Source of the DNA: Prochlorococcus sp. AG-347-M15
GTDB lineage: Bacteria; Cyanobacteriota; Cyanobacteriia; PCC-6307; Cyanobiaceae
Assembly: GCA_003281185.1 (NCBI GenBank)
Contig: QCCS01000002.1
Span: forward strand, 62,001 to 126,000
Length of the DNA stretch: 64,000 nt
Reading direction: 5' to 3'
Under the pieces are notes generated by a model. That model searched no databases. It was not told the origin of the DNA and saw only the letters and a list, made by a program, of their open reading frames with translations. Each line of letters opens with the position of its first letter. Position 1 is the stretch's first letter. Shown in pieces: positions 47,580-54,855 of the stretch. The position numbers and the translations under genes are program-made.

Positions 47580-47642
47580 ATGGCTTGTAGTAGTAATGGT
47601 TCTTGGGATACAGACTCTGGAGATGACCCATATTGGGGTTAA
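47580..47642 (+). CDS. Possible 20-aa micro-ORF
   Basis: ATG-initiated frame reading MACSSNGSWDTDSGDDPYWG, an acidic and unusually Trp/Gly/Ser-rich composition that looks less random than the surrounding A/T-rich frames. A GGGG/CCCC hairpin spans its stop codon. A competing frame two bases upstream gives a hydrophobic 31-residue peptide. There is no homology evidence; this is a weak call. Confidence 0.25.
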   Translation: MACSSNGSWDTDSGDDPYWG

Positions 47643-47898
47643 ACCCCTTATTTGGGGAAGTAGTTAATCAATCAAGAACCTTGATATATATTTTTTTATG
47701 ATTTTGCATGACCAAAAAATTACGAAACCTTATGATTCAAAAGTACTTCTTTGATCATTTGAATATATCCAATAAAATCAATTTATTAGTAAATTGGCGG
47801 AACGTATTTAAGAGAGCATATTGCACTATATTAAATACTGATATTTAGCTTGTACATGGATTAAGCACTTTCCCTAAGGCAAAGTTACTTCAATGATA

Positions 47899-47932
47899 TC
47901 TCCAAGATTCAAGGCGTTAAATCTTGGAGATT
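47899..47932. terminator. Perfect 12-bp inverted repeat downstream of znuA
   Basis: Arms ATCTCCAAGATT and AATCTTGGAGAT are exact complements around a 10-base loop (CAAGGCGTTA). It lies about 70 bases past the znuA stop. There is no T-run on either side, so it may protect the mRNA 3' end rather than end transcription, or be a protein site. Confidence 0.5.
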
Positions 47933-47999
47933 CGTTATCTTAAACGAATTAAGTTAACAAGTGTTTAAGAAATGATACGATTTTCTATATTTTTGAAAA

Positions 48000-49841
48000 T
48001 TAATCTGAAAGTTTGTACCATTCAGACTCAAGATTGGAGCCGGATTCTTTATCACAGCTTCCACCTAATGAATCAACAATAGTACAAGTGTTGTGAACTG
48101 CAACGCTTATAGTATTTCCTTTCATCATTAAACCATCAACGAATATTTGATTAGAAGCTAAAGGTACAGAACTTTGCCTACTTAAGTTTTTTAATAACTT
48201 AGACGCTGGTATTTGTTCTGGAAATATTGCCTTAACATTTTCCTCCTTTAGCATATTCAAAGTTGAACTAATGTTTTCAGGTCTTAAGCTTGATGAATCG
48301 CCAAGGAAGTCTAGTAAACTAACTGTCTCAAATCCGAATGCAGCACCATAATAATCCATAGCTTTGTGTTTTGAGACAAGTACCCTGTCTTGCTCAGGTA
48401 TTGTTGTTACCTGGTCAAGAATCCATTCATTTAGGCCACTGAGTAAAGATTCAGTTGAATCAATTCTTTCATTGATGGATTTTCTATCTTTTCTGTTAAA
48501 AATAGAGATATCCTTTTTTAAGTTTTTTGAGATTACTTTACTCATTTTTATAATGTTGGCTGGATCATGCCATACATGAGGGTCTAAACTTCCATGTCCA
48601 TGATGATGATGGTGGTGATGCCCATCTCCCTCATCTGGAACTTGCGCGATAGGCTCTACATCATTGTTGGATACGTCTTTGAAGAAGTGTTCATCTGCCT
48701 CAAATTCAAAAGGCATATGTTCTGTAAAGAATGTATATTTACCACTTTTTTTAATTTCTACATTAAATACTGTACTTTCTTTACCTTGATCAAAATTAAG
48801 TGATATTGCTTTTGAACTTGCTAATAAAACATCATTATCAGCCTTGTAGATAGAGTCATCGGATTCTAAAAGTTCCTTTGCAAGTTCTTCAGATTCTTCA
48901 ATATCTCCAGATTTGAGGATAACCATTTTCATAGCAGGATCTGCATATTCACCATCGACTTTTGCAAATGACCATTTATATGATCCTTCTTTAAGATCAA
49001 AAGTTCCTGCCCATTCAAAGCCTTCTGCGCCATGTTCACTGTGGCCTCCCATATCAGGTTCTTGAGCGACTGGTTCGATATCATTTTTAGCTAGATCTTT
49101 GAAGAAGTGTTCATCTGCTTCAAATTCAAAAGGCATATGTTCTGTAAAGAAAGCATACTTACCATCTTTTTTGATTTCTACATTAAATTCCGTGATATCT
49201 TTCTTTTGATCAAAATTTAAAACGAAGGCTTTGTCACTTGCAGAAAGAATACCATTATTGCTTTTTTCAATACTTTGATCAGATCCCAATAGCTCTTCTG
49301 CTAATTCTTCAGATAATTCAATGTCATCTGATTCAAGAATGACCATTTTCATGGCGGGGTCTGCATATTCACCATCGACTTTTGCAAATGACCATTTATA
49401 ATTTCCCGCTGTAAGTTCGAATAGGCCAGCCCATTCAAAAGCCCCTCCCTCTTCGCTAGAAGGATTCTCAACTTCGATGGCACTAACACCAACCACAACA
49501 GTATTTGACTTGTCTTCCCAGTTTTTCATAGTAGGAGTCATTTCTTTACCTAAAGTGAAAACTTTGTCTGCGCTATTTAATAATTGAGCTTGCCTTGGAT
49601 TGATCTTTAAGTCATGAACATCCTGTTTTCTATCTACTAAGCATGTAACTTTGTCAGAGGGTAGTGCAATTGATTTAACTAAATCACAAACTAGTGGTTC
49701 TACTGCAACATATGATTTGCCTTTAGCCAATACATCATGCCCAAAACCAGATAATATTAAGGATCCTGCGATTAAGGAGTTTTTGATAATTGACTTTGAT
49801 GGAGCTTTTTTATTAAATAAAACTTTTTGGAAAATTGACAT
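48000..49841 (-). CDS. znuA: ZnuA-type zinc ABC transporter binding protein with tandem inserted domains
   Basis: Periplasmic metal-binding protein of 613 residues, about twice the normal ZnuA length. It has a signal peptide (hydrophobic segment about residues 19-33), the first lobe with a metal-ligand histidine in DVHDLKINPRQ (about 76), the second lobe from LDPHVWHDP (about 419) with further ligands in SKHKAMDYYG, and a His-rich loop HHHHHHHGHG just before it. Between lobes, where ZnuA normally has only the His-rich loop, two 140-residue copies of an acidic domain are inserted. A Zur-like box lies 21 bases upstream. No znuB is adjacent. Confidence 0.88.
   Translation of the reverse strand: MSIFQKVLFNKKAPSKSIIKNSLIAGSLILSGFGHDVLAKGKSYVAVEPLVCDLVKSIALPSDKVTCLVDRKQDVHDLKINPRQAQLLNSADKVFTLGKEMTPTMKNWEDKSNTVVVGVSAIEVENPSSEEGGAFEWAGLFELTAGNYKWSFAKVDGEYADPAMKMVILESDDIELSEELAEELLGSDQSIEKSNNGILSASDKAFVLNFDQKKDITEFNVEIKKDGKYAFFTEHMPFEFEADEHFFKDLAKNDIEPVAQEPDMGGHSEHGAEGFEWAGTFDLKEGSYKWSFAKVDGEYADPAMKMVILKSGDIEESEELAKELLESDDSIYKADNDVLLASSKAISLNFDQGKESTVFNVEIKKSGKYTFFTEHMPFEFEADEHFFKDVSNNDVEPIAQVPDEGDGHHHHHHHGHGSLDPHVWHDPANIIKMSKVISKNLKKDISIFNRKDRKSINERIDSTESLLSGLNEWILDQVTTIPEQDRVLVSKHKAMDYYGAAFGFETVSLLDFLGDSSSLRPENISSTLNMLKEENVKAIFPEQIPASKLLKNLSRQSSVPLASNQIFVDGLMMKGNTISVAVHNTCTIVDSLGGSCDKESGSNLESEWYKLSD
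48600..49439 (-). repeat. Two 420-bp tandem repeat units inside znuA
   Basis: Unit 1 (residues about 135-274) and unit 2 (about 275-414) begin FEWAG(L/T)F and share near-identical stretches such as KWSFAKVDGEYADPAMKMVIL and TEHMPFEFEADEHFFKD in pieces. The period is exactly 140 codons. DNA identity is high, for example in the segment encoding HMPFEFEADEHFF, suggesting recent duplication or ongoing gene conversion. The domain is rich in His, Glu and Asp, compatible with metal binding. Confidence 0.9.
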
Positions 49842-49861
49842 AAAAAACTTGTTGACATTTC

Positions 49862-49880
49862 AAAATGATAATCATTTTCA
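49862..49880. promoter_or_regulatory. Zur/Fur-type operator upstream of znuA
   Basis: AAAATGATAATCATTTT is a 17-base palindrome with a single central base. TGATAATCATTTTCA at 49866-49880 matches the 7-1-7 Zur box TGATAATnATTATCA with one mismatch. It lies 21 bases before the znuA start and also precedes the znuC remnant on the other strand. Confidence 0.75.
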
Positions 49881-49922
49881 TTATGTCTGACAACCAAAAT
49901 TATCAAATGTTATGAAAATAAT

Positions 49923-50225
49923 ACGCAACTTGTATTATTAGCCAAAACATTATTGTCTCCTGCAAAAATTTTCCTTCTTGATGAACCTTGTGCAGCTTTA
50001 GATCCACCTGCAAAGGAGGATTTTCTGAAAATTGTTCATCAACTTGCTGATGCTGGTCTTTCTTTAATGGTAAGCAGTCATCATTGGGGTGAGTCTCTAA
50101 ATAATTATGATCAAGTAATAGTCCTTGATAAAAGTGTTTTAGCAGCTGGTAGTCCTGATCAAATAAAAGGTAAATTAGAGGCAATAAAGATTAGCTCCGT
50201 AAACGAAAATAATTTTTGTGATTAG
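49923..50225 (+). pseudogene. 5'-truncated zinc ABC transporter ATPase (znuC remnant)
   Basis: The frame from about 49926 reads QLVLLAKTLLSPAKIFLLDEPCAALDP, in pieces: the helix after the ABC signature, Walker B and the D-loop, then an H-loop-like SSHHWGE. Walker A, the Q-loop and the signature motif are missing and no ATG precedes the homologous part; the track start is TTG. It is divergent from znuA, as an intact znuC often is. The 5' half seems deleted, so it is most likely non-functional. Confidence 0.85.
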
Positions 50226-50238
50226 AAAATGTTCTTTT

Positions 50239-50634
50239 TTAATTCTGAGCTTGATAACAGTTTTGGCAAAGGCCGAAATATTCGAGTTGATGAAATAAAA
50301 GTTGAAACTTCCTTGTATTTTCTTTAGGTGTATGAATATCTTTTATCGGGCATCCTTCCATTTTTGATGTCTCACCACATTGAACACAGGTCAAATGATG
50401 AAAATCTCTATCTACGGGAGTGTAAAGAACCTCTCCTGTTGGGAGATGTCTAGAACGAATTAATCCTTGCTTTATCAAAATTTGTAGATTTCTATAAACA
50501 GTTGACAATCCCATGAGTTTTCCGCTTTCAATCAATTGTCTATGCAACTCTTGACCGCTCAGTTCATCTTCATATTTATTAAGTTCCTCGAGAAGTTGCT
50601 CTTGCCTTTTGGTAATGTCAGACTTAGTTACCAT
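50239..50634 (-). CDS. zur: Fur-family regulator, probably Zur
   Basis: Winged-helix metalloregulator. The DNA-binding part has MGLSTVYRNLQIL, the regulatory part HHLTCVQCGET with a CxxC, and a C-terminal LCQNC pair, which form the structural zinc site. Zinc rather than iron specificity is inferred from the znuA and COG0523 neighbours and the operators. I prefer the ATG at 50634 (MVTKSDITKRQ); the track start adds 19 residues. It is 34 bases after the second phosphoesterase-like gene, probably in the same operon and thus autoregulated. Confidence 0.85.
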   Translation of the reverse strand: MVTKSDITKRQEQLLEELNKYEDELSGQELHRQLIESGKLMGLSTVYRNLQILIKQGLIRSRHLPTGEVLYTPVDRDFHHLTCVQCGETSKMEGCPIKDIHTPKENTRKFQLLFHQLEYFGLCQNCYQAQN

Positions 50635-50725
50635 TGTTTTCAAAATCTTTTTTGTCCCATATTTTTGATCATACCTAATCATTCGAATCATGTCTTTTGT
50701 AACAGCTGGTGTCTCTTAAATCTAG

Positions 50726-51448
50726 TCAAAAATGTAATCCAAATCCTTTAGTTTTCTTTTCTGATTGATATCCAGCCCTCAAGAATTGAGTATTATCGGT
50801 CCCGACATCATAAAGAGTATAATTTTTACCTGCTCCAACACCAATGACAGCTTTTTGAGGAACCTTCTGCTCCTTCTTATGATTTCCGGTTAAATCGTGT
50901 ACTTCCGAATTAAGAATCCCCTCTGTTAATTCCAAATGAAATTGTTGTGTACTTCTTGCAGTAAATAATCTGTTTACTTGAAGACGTGTAAGTCTATCAA
51001 GGAGTGTTAGTGGCGGCGTATCTAGTGTTAAATTTTCGCCAACATCTTTTGAGCTTCCGTGAATCAAACCACAATCAAGTTCAACAAATCCAAATTGAAG
51101 TGCTGCTATCCAATCAAGAAATGATTTGTCTACAGCATTCGTAAGAGACTTAACTACTTCTTCACCCTTATTTATTCTCAAAGCTTCAGCTCTTTGATCA
51201 CCACGGTAACCACTTTCCAAGAGGATTTGTTCTTCCCACCAACCATATATGCACCATGGTTGTAAATCATTACTTTTTGGATTAATTAACCTATGGAGAA
51301 GCCTATTACAGTTTTTTTCAGGACCTATCATATCCCCCAAAACAAAAAGAGTTATATTACCAGGAGTTTTTTTTAAGTCTTTTTGAATAAGTTCATAAGT
51401 ATCTAGATCCCCTTTAAGACCACTTACGAGTGCCCAGCGTTCTATCAT
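50726..51448 (-). CDS. Degenerate metallophosphoesterase-like protein 2
   Basis: A 240-residue protein alignable to calcineurin-like phosphoesterases, but with most metal ligands replaced. The first motif, normally DxHG, reads VSGLKGDLD; GDMIGP keeps the second; the GNHD motif is YGWWEE; the HGS histidine remains in LIHGSS; the GHTH motif is ARSTQQ. It is unlikely to be a standard phosphoesterase. Its start overlaps the stop of the first phosphoesterase-like gene by four bases. In the Zur-type operon it may serve zinc handling or be a binding protein; that is inference. Confidence 0.7.
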   Translation of the reverse strand: MIERWALVSGLKGDLDTYELIQKDLKKTPGNITLFVLGDMIGPEKNCNRLLHRLINPKSNDLQPWCIYGWWEEQILLESGYRGDQRAEALRINKGEEVVKSLTNAVDKSFLDWIAALQFGFVELDCGLIHGSSKDVGENLTLDTPPLTLLDRLTRLQVNRLFTARSTQQFHLELTEGILNSEVHDLTGNHKKEQKVPQKAVIGVGAGKNYTLYDVGTDNTQFLRAGYQSEKKTKGFGLHF

Positions 51449-52260
51449 CTTTCACAAACATGAGATGCATCTTCAGCTTGTTCTGCAAATTCGAATCCAT
51501 TTTTTAAACGCCATGCAAAAATCGGAGGAAGACCGGCATCTATTATTGCTTTACAAGTAAGTTCAATATCATATTCCACTTCTCTAATTTTTACTTCATT
51601 AGTGACATCGTTATATACAACATAAGTAGCTTTAGTTCCTCCATGTCTGGGCTCTCCAACTGAACCTGCATTTACTATTCTTCGCATCGGCAATTGAATT
51701 TCTTTTTCTTGAGTATCTTTGGGAACAGCATTTTTGATCTTTACAGCAATTAAACCATCTGCTAATTCGCGAATATAAGGTTGGTGAGTATGACCACAAA
51801 ATAGAATCTCTGCTCTGGCATTTTCAACTCTCTCAAGAGCTGCGAATGCATCCATATCGGGTAGAAGATATTCATGTTGACTATTAGGACTACCATGAAC
51901 AAAAAGACACTTATCTTTACGTATTGAGTAGGGTAGATTAGCTAGATAATCCTTATTTTCTTTAGTTAATTTATTTGTAGTCCATTGATGAGCAAAATGA
52001 CCTCTTTTTTCAGCAAGCTGAGAAGGATAACTACAATCGCAAGCATCTAATCCATCAATAACGTCTTCGTCCCAACATCCCTGACAAGTAGGAATTTGTT
52101 TATCTCTTATTAACTCAATAACCTCATTAGGTTGAGGACCATAACCCACTAGATCTCCAAGACAGGTAATATTTGTAATTCCTTGGAGTTCAATATCTTT
52201 TAAGACAGCCTCTACTGCAGGTAGATTTGCATGTAAACATGAGATGACAGCTTGATTCAT
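51445..52260 (-). CDS. Metallophosphoesterase-family protein 1 with altered metal site
   Basis: A 271-residue calcineurin-like protein. The first motif reads ISCLHANL where families have ISDIHGNL, so the metal-binding Asp is Cys. GDLVGYGP is intact. The GNHD motif is GCWDED, again with Cys. HGSP and GHTHQP are intact. The protein is cysteine-rich in this region (CQGCWDE, DACDC). It could bind a softer metal or be catalytically changed. It is coupled to the second copy (ATGA overlap) and lies seven bases after the COG0523-like gene. Confidence 0.78.
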   Translation of the reverse strand: MNQAVISCLHANLPAVEAVLKDIELQGITNITCLGDLVGYGPQPNEVIELIRDKQIPTCQGCWDEDVIDGLDACDCSYPSQLAEKRGHFAHQWTTNKLTKENKDYLANLPYSIRKDKCLFVHGSPNSQHEYLLPDMDAFAALERVENARAEILFCGHTHQPYIRELADGLIAVKIKNAVPKDTQEKEIQLPMRRIVNAGSVGEPRHGGTKATYVVYNDVTNEVKIREVEYDIELTCKAIIDAGLPPIFAWRLKNGFEFAEQAEDASHVCER

Positions 52261-52267
52261 TTTTAAG

Positions 52268-53050
52268 TTAACGGCGAGCAGTTTGTAATTGTGAATTTCT
52301 AAGTGAAGCTTGATGATGATCTAGTACAGCATCATTAAGAAGGCAATTATGAATCGTTACTTTTATTGACTCGAAGTTTAAATTTTTCCCTTGTATAACA
52401 ATTTCAGAACATCTTTCTGGTCTTCCATTAAGAGGGGCAACTTGGTTTAATGTTTGATATTGAGATCCTTGCTGACTGACTATCCAATTAAACAAGATGT
52501 AACGCCCATCAGGTAAGTTCATTAATGCTTTTGCTCTATATACATCCCCATAAGCACCATTAACTAATTCAAACCAAAAAGTATTCAAGCTTGCAGGATC
52601 CCAAATATGCTTTTGAAGATCAAGACTTATTGATTCAATTGCTTTAAAATCTAAAGTATCTCTAATTGATAATTCTGGATCTCTACCAAAATGAAGATAT
52701 CTATTTGGCTGGAGATTATATTTTTCAAGTTCATTAATAATTCTCAGATCAACTCCATTAATACCTTGAGATTTAGGTGTAAAAAATTGTGGAAATTCAA
52801 TAATAATTAAAATGTTTTCTTTATCTTTCTCTGATATTGAGTTTGAAATAGATAAGTCTAATAAGTTAGGAATTTGATCTTTCAAAAAAGCAAAATCAAT
52901 TTTTGAATTTATAGCTTGCTCTAAATTAATTTCGGAATATCCTCCAAGACGTAAGTAACCACAATTACCAGAATAATTCTTAAAAGTATTTAGTATCCAA
53001 TTTGTCTTACCGCATCCTGGCGAACCTGATATTAAACAGACTTGACTCAT
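52268..53050 (-). CDS. COG0523/CobW-like P-loop protein
   Basis: A 260-residue protein with Walker A GSPGCGKTNW at the N-terminus and a C-terminal part resembling the CobW_C domain (FNWIVSQQ, then RPERCSEIVIQGKNLN). The CxCC zinc motif of ZNG1-type COG0523 proteins is not seen, and the GTPase motifs are weak, so it is a divergent member. COG0523 proteins commonly serve zinc or cobalt supply under Zur control, and a Zur-like box lies about 40 bases upstream. It heads the operon leading to the phosphoesterase-like genes and zur. Confidence 0.72.
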   Translation of the reverse strand: MSQVCLISGSPGCGKTNWILNTFKNYSGNCGYLRLGGYSEINLEQAINSKIDFAFLKDQIPNLLDLSISNSISEKDKENILIIIEFPQFFTPKSQGINGVDLRIINELEKYNLQPNRYLHFGRDPELSIRDTLDFKAIESISLDLQKHIWDPASLNTFWFELVNGAYGDVYRAKALMNLPDGRYILFNWIVSQQGSQYQTLNQVAPLNGRPERCSEIVIQGKNLNFESIKVTIHNCLLNDAVLDHHQASLRNSQLQTARR

Positions 53051-53087
53051 AAAAAAAATACTACCTAATGTTTAAAATTTACATCAA

Positions 53088-53105
53088 AATGAAAATGAAA
53101 ATCAT
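53088..53105. promoter_or_regulatory. Second Zur-like operator, upstream of the COG0523-like operon
   Basis: AAATGAAAATCATTT (53091-53105) matches the core of the znuA operator AAATGATAATCATTT at 14 of 15 bases and is itself an inverted repeat (AAATGA-AAA-TCATTT). Overlapping it, TGAAAATGAAAATCA has TGA...TCA ends in the 7-1-7 spacing. It lies 38 to 55 bases before the ATG. Confidence 0.6.
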
Positions 53106-53337
53106 TTCTGTTTTGGATTTTAAATATTTGTTTTGAAATTTAAGTTTAAAAAATAAGAAATCAAGTACCCATTAATGAATTGTTTCTTCTAACATTAATC
53201 ACTTTGCTTTTTATTTTTATTTCTTTCAAATAAATAAGAATTTAAAGAAATTATCCAGCGATTAAATTGATAACCTTCTGAAATGCTTGTTATTGAATTA
53301 AAAAATAATTAATCTAGGTACTAAGTGGATTTGCAAA

Positions 53338-53670
53338 TTGAGTTCTTTAACTATTACTAAGGCTGCTTCAAATGAATTGCTCAGGCAATCAATTTATCGT
53401 GGTACACCTGGAGAAATTTTTTTGTATTTGCAGACTGATATTCTTGATGATGGATGGATGTTTCTGAGAGTTAATATTTGGGAAAAGTCAGGAATTCCGA
53501 TCGCAAGAACTGATGGCTTAACTGTCTACGCACCAGAATCTCAAAAAGCTTTACTAGATGAACTTACACTTGATCATTATCAGGATTTATCTGGAGGAGG
53601 ATTCTTGATTAGTACTCCTAAAGGAGCAACTAAAAGTTCTTGTGGTTCGGGTTTTAAATTTAATAAATAA
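53338..53670 (+). CDS. HesB/IscA-like domain protein with most cluster cysteines missing
   Basis: A 110-residue protein with the IscA-like pattern: TITKAASNELL at the N-terminus, TLDHYQDLSGGGFLISTPKG near the end and a C-terminal SSCGSGF where IscA has CGCGxSF. The central GGC cysteine and one of the two terminal cysteines are absent, so normal cluster binding is doubtful. The start is TTG. About 287 bases upstream, shared with the divergent COG0523 operon, hold only its Zur-like box. Confidence 0.65.
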   Translation: MSSLTITKAASNELLRQSIYRGTPGEIFLYLQTDILDDGWMFLRVNIWEKSGIPIARTDGLTVYAPESQKALLDELTLDHYQDLSGGGFLISTPKGATKSSCGSGFKFNK

Positions 53671-53705
53671 GAACTTAGTTAAAAGGTAAAAATAATTCAG
53701 AAGCA

Positions 53706-53999
53706 ATGAAGATTGGGGATGCAATGTTTGTATATATGATGCATAGTCATCAAATCAAACCCAAAATTTTATTTAACACTGACCTGCAAATCAAAGAAAA
53801 TATAAAAAATGAATTTATAAATAGAACAAATTATTGTAAATCTGAAATTGAAAAAGCAGTCCCATTAATATTTAAAGAGACTCAAGGTAATGATATAAAT
53901 GAGCAGCCAGAATTAAAACAAAGACTAGTTAAAGCATTTCCGTTTTGGTATTTGGAAGCACTTGAAAAAATTATTAAAGAAGGGAACAAATTAAATTAA
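53706..53999 (+). CDS. Hypothetical protein, truncated relative of the 167-aa secreted protein
   Basis: A 97-residue protein whose C-terminal half matches that of the gene at 56262-56765: NRTNYCKSEIEKAVPLIFKE against YRINFCREETKKAIPKLIKK, then KAFPFWYLEALE against RVFPLQYLSMFE. It lacks the signal peptide and N-terminal cysteines of that protein; the first 25 residues (MKIGDAMFVYMMHS) are unrelated. It may be a 5'-truncated paralogue with a new start. Function unknown. Confidence 0.55.
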   Translation: MKIGDAMFVYMMHSHQIKPKILFNTDLQIKENIKNEFINRTNYCKSEIEKAVPLIFKETQGNDINEQPELKQRLVKAFPFWYLEALEKIIKEGNKLN

Positions 54000-54042
54000 C
54001 TTCGATATGATTAAATTCTGACATCTTTTCCATATAACATTA

Positions 54043-54234
54043 ATGCCATTATCTTCATACCGGATGCACAGAATTTATCTTGCAGCTACCATGAATTATG
54101 GTCTCGGTTCTGATGATCCAGAGGAGTTGGCCTACTACAACAAAATCAGAAAAGAGATTGATGATATGAAAAAAGAACCAGTTAAAAAAGGGATACCTCT
54201 TAATTTTGATACCCTCGAAGGAATGGATAAATGA
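54043..54234 (+). CDS. Hypothetical 63-aa protein
   Basis: Small charged protein (MPLSSYRMHRIYLAATMNYG, then DDPEELAYYNKIRKEIDDMKKE). No membrane segment, no recognised family. The stop overlaps the start of the following 30-aa membrane peptide as ATGA, which supports both as expressed units. Confidence 0.6.
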   Translation: MPLSSYRMHRIYLAATMNYGLGSDDPEELAYYNKIRKEIDDMKKEPVKKGIPLNFDTLEGMDK

Positions 54235-54323
54235 ATCTCAATACTTTTTTATTAATTAATGGGAGTCTTATGCTTATTGGTCTGCCTTTATTGATGATTC
54301 TCAAAGGCAAAAAATTTAGCTAA
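54231..54323 (+). CDS. 30-aa single-span membrane peptide
   Basis: Too short for the track. It reads MNLNTFLLINGSLMLIGLPLL and ends KGKKFS: one hydrophobic helix with a basic tail. Its ATG overlaps the TGA of the 63-aa gene, suggesting coupled translation. Such tiny membrane peptides are frequent in Prochlorococcus islands. Function unknown. Confidence 0.5.
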   Translation: MNLNTFLLINGSLMLIGLPLLMILKGKKFS

Positions 54324-54379
54324 AGATAATTTTGTATCCAAATATTTGTATTATTCCATTTATTAAATCTCACGTTATT

Positions 54380-54508
54380 TTAACCATATTCAAGTTCAAT
54401 TGTTGATCCTTTATCCGTATAAGGGAGTTCCTCAAACCGTACATATTTATTAGTCGAATAGCTTGCCTGACTAGTTAGAACATTATTATAGTCGTCATGG
54501 GTAAATGT
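54380..54508 (-). pseudogene. Gene fragment, homologous to the fragment at 57706-57831
   Basis: An open frame of 42 codons without an ATG, closed upstream by TAG. It reads THDDYNNVLTSQASYSTNKYVRFEELP and ends ELEYG, in pieces; the composition looks coding. The KYVRFEE segment corresponds in frame to KFVRVKE in the second fragment, where 19 of 22 DNA bases agree. It appears to be the 3' end of a decayed gene of unknown function. Confidence 0.45.
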
Positions 54509-54642
54509 CTACCAAATCCACTCTAAGAGAAGATCATAAATCTGAGATTGAAGAAAGATCAGAAGAAGAACTTCTTGAGGAAGAAATCAGGAATCAGCAA
54601 ACATTGGATAGCTTTGTTAAATCTGATAAGAACTGGAGCTGA
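54506..54642 (+). pseudogene. Small acidic ORF interrupted by an apparent frameshift
   Basis: ATG at 54506 begins MSTKSTLREDH, but the acidic continuation SEIEERSEEELLEEEIRNQQ...SDKNWS lies in the next frame from 54541, where a TAA directly precedes it. One extra base at about 54539 would give a smooth 45-residue protein. As read, the ATG frame instead runs on to 54673 as a 55-residue basic peptide overlapping the next gene's ATG. It is either a recent frameshift, a base-call error or a chance frame. Confidence 0.4.
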
Positions 54643-54669
54643 TCAAAACTTATTTATTAGGAGAAAGTT

Positions 54670-54855
54670 ATGAACTTAAAAAGATCACCATTCTCAATCT
54701 TGAATAAAGAGAGTAGAGAAATTGACTATATCAAAGGGGTTTACAAGAGAAAAATTCAAGCTGAAATTGAATCTTATAAAGATCCCGAAGACGAAGATAA
54801 GAGAGATACAATCCAAGCTCAAGATATATTGATGCTTGATAGGATCTCAATTTAG
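54670..54855 (+). CDS. Hypothetical 61-aa charged protein
   Basis: Small soluble protein (MNLKRSPFSILNKESREIDYIKGVYKRKIQAEIE in part) with an acidic, helical C-terminal half. A strong ribosome-binding site AGGAGAAAG precedes the ATG by a few bases, unusual in this genome and good support for the start. It is convergent with the lysine-rich protein at 54856. Family not recognised. Confidence 0.65.
   Translation: MNLKRSPFSILNKESREIDYIKGVYKRKIQAEIESYKDPEDEDKRDTIQAQDILMLDRISI

Larger units (their letters stand above)
47440..47999. other. Gene-poor left end of the island
   Basis: About 560 bases without a convincing gene. It holds one possible 20-residue ORF (47580-47642), a GGGG-TTAAA-CCCC hairpin that overlaps the ORF's end, and a perfect 12-bp inverted repeat at 47899-47932. 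The track ORFs at 47283-47572 are translations of the tRNA genes and are not real. Confidence 0.6.

Noticed and set aside
49903-50184. 93-aa minus-strand ORF
   Set aside because: It is the antisense shadow of the znuC remnant, whose Walker B frame on the plus strand is clearly the real one.
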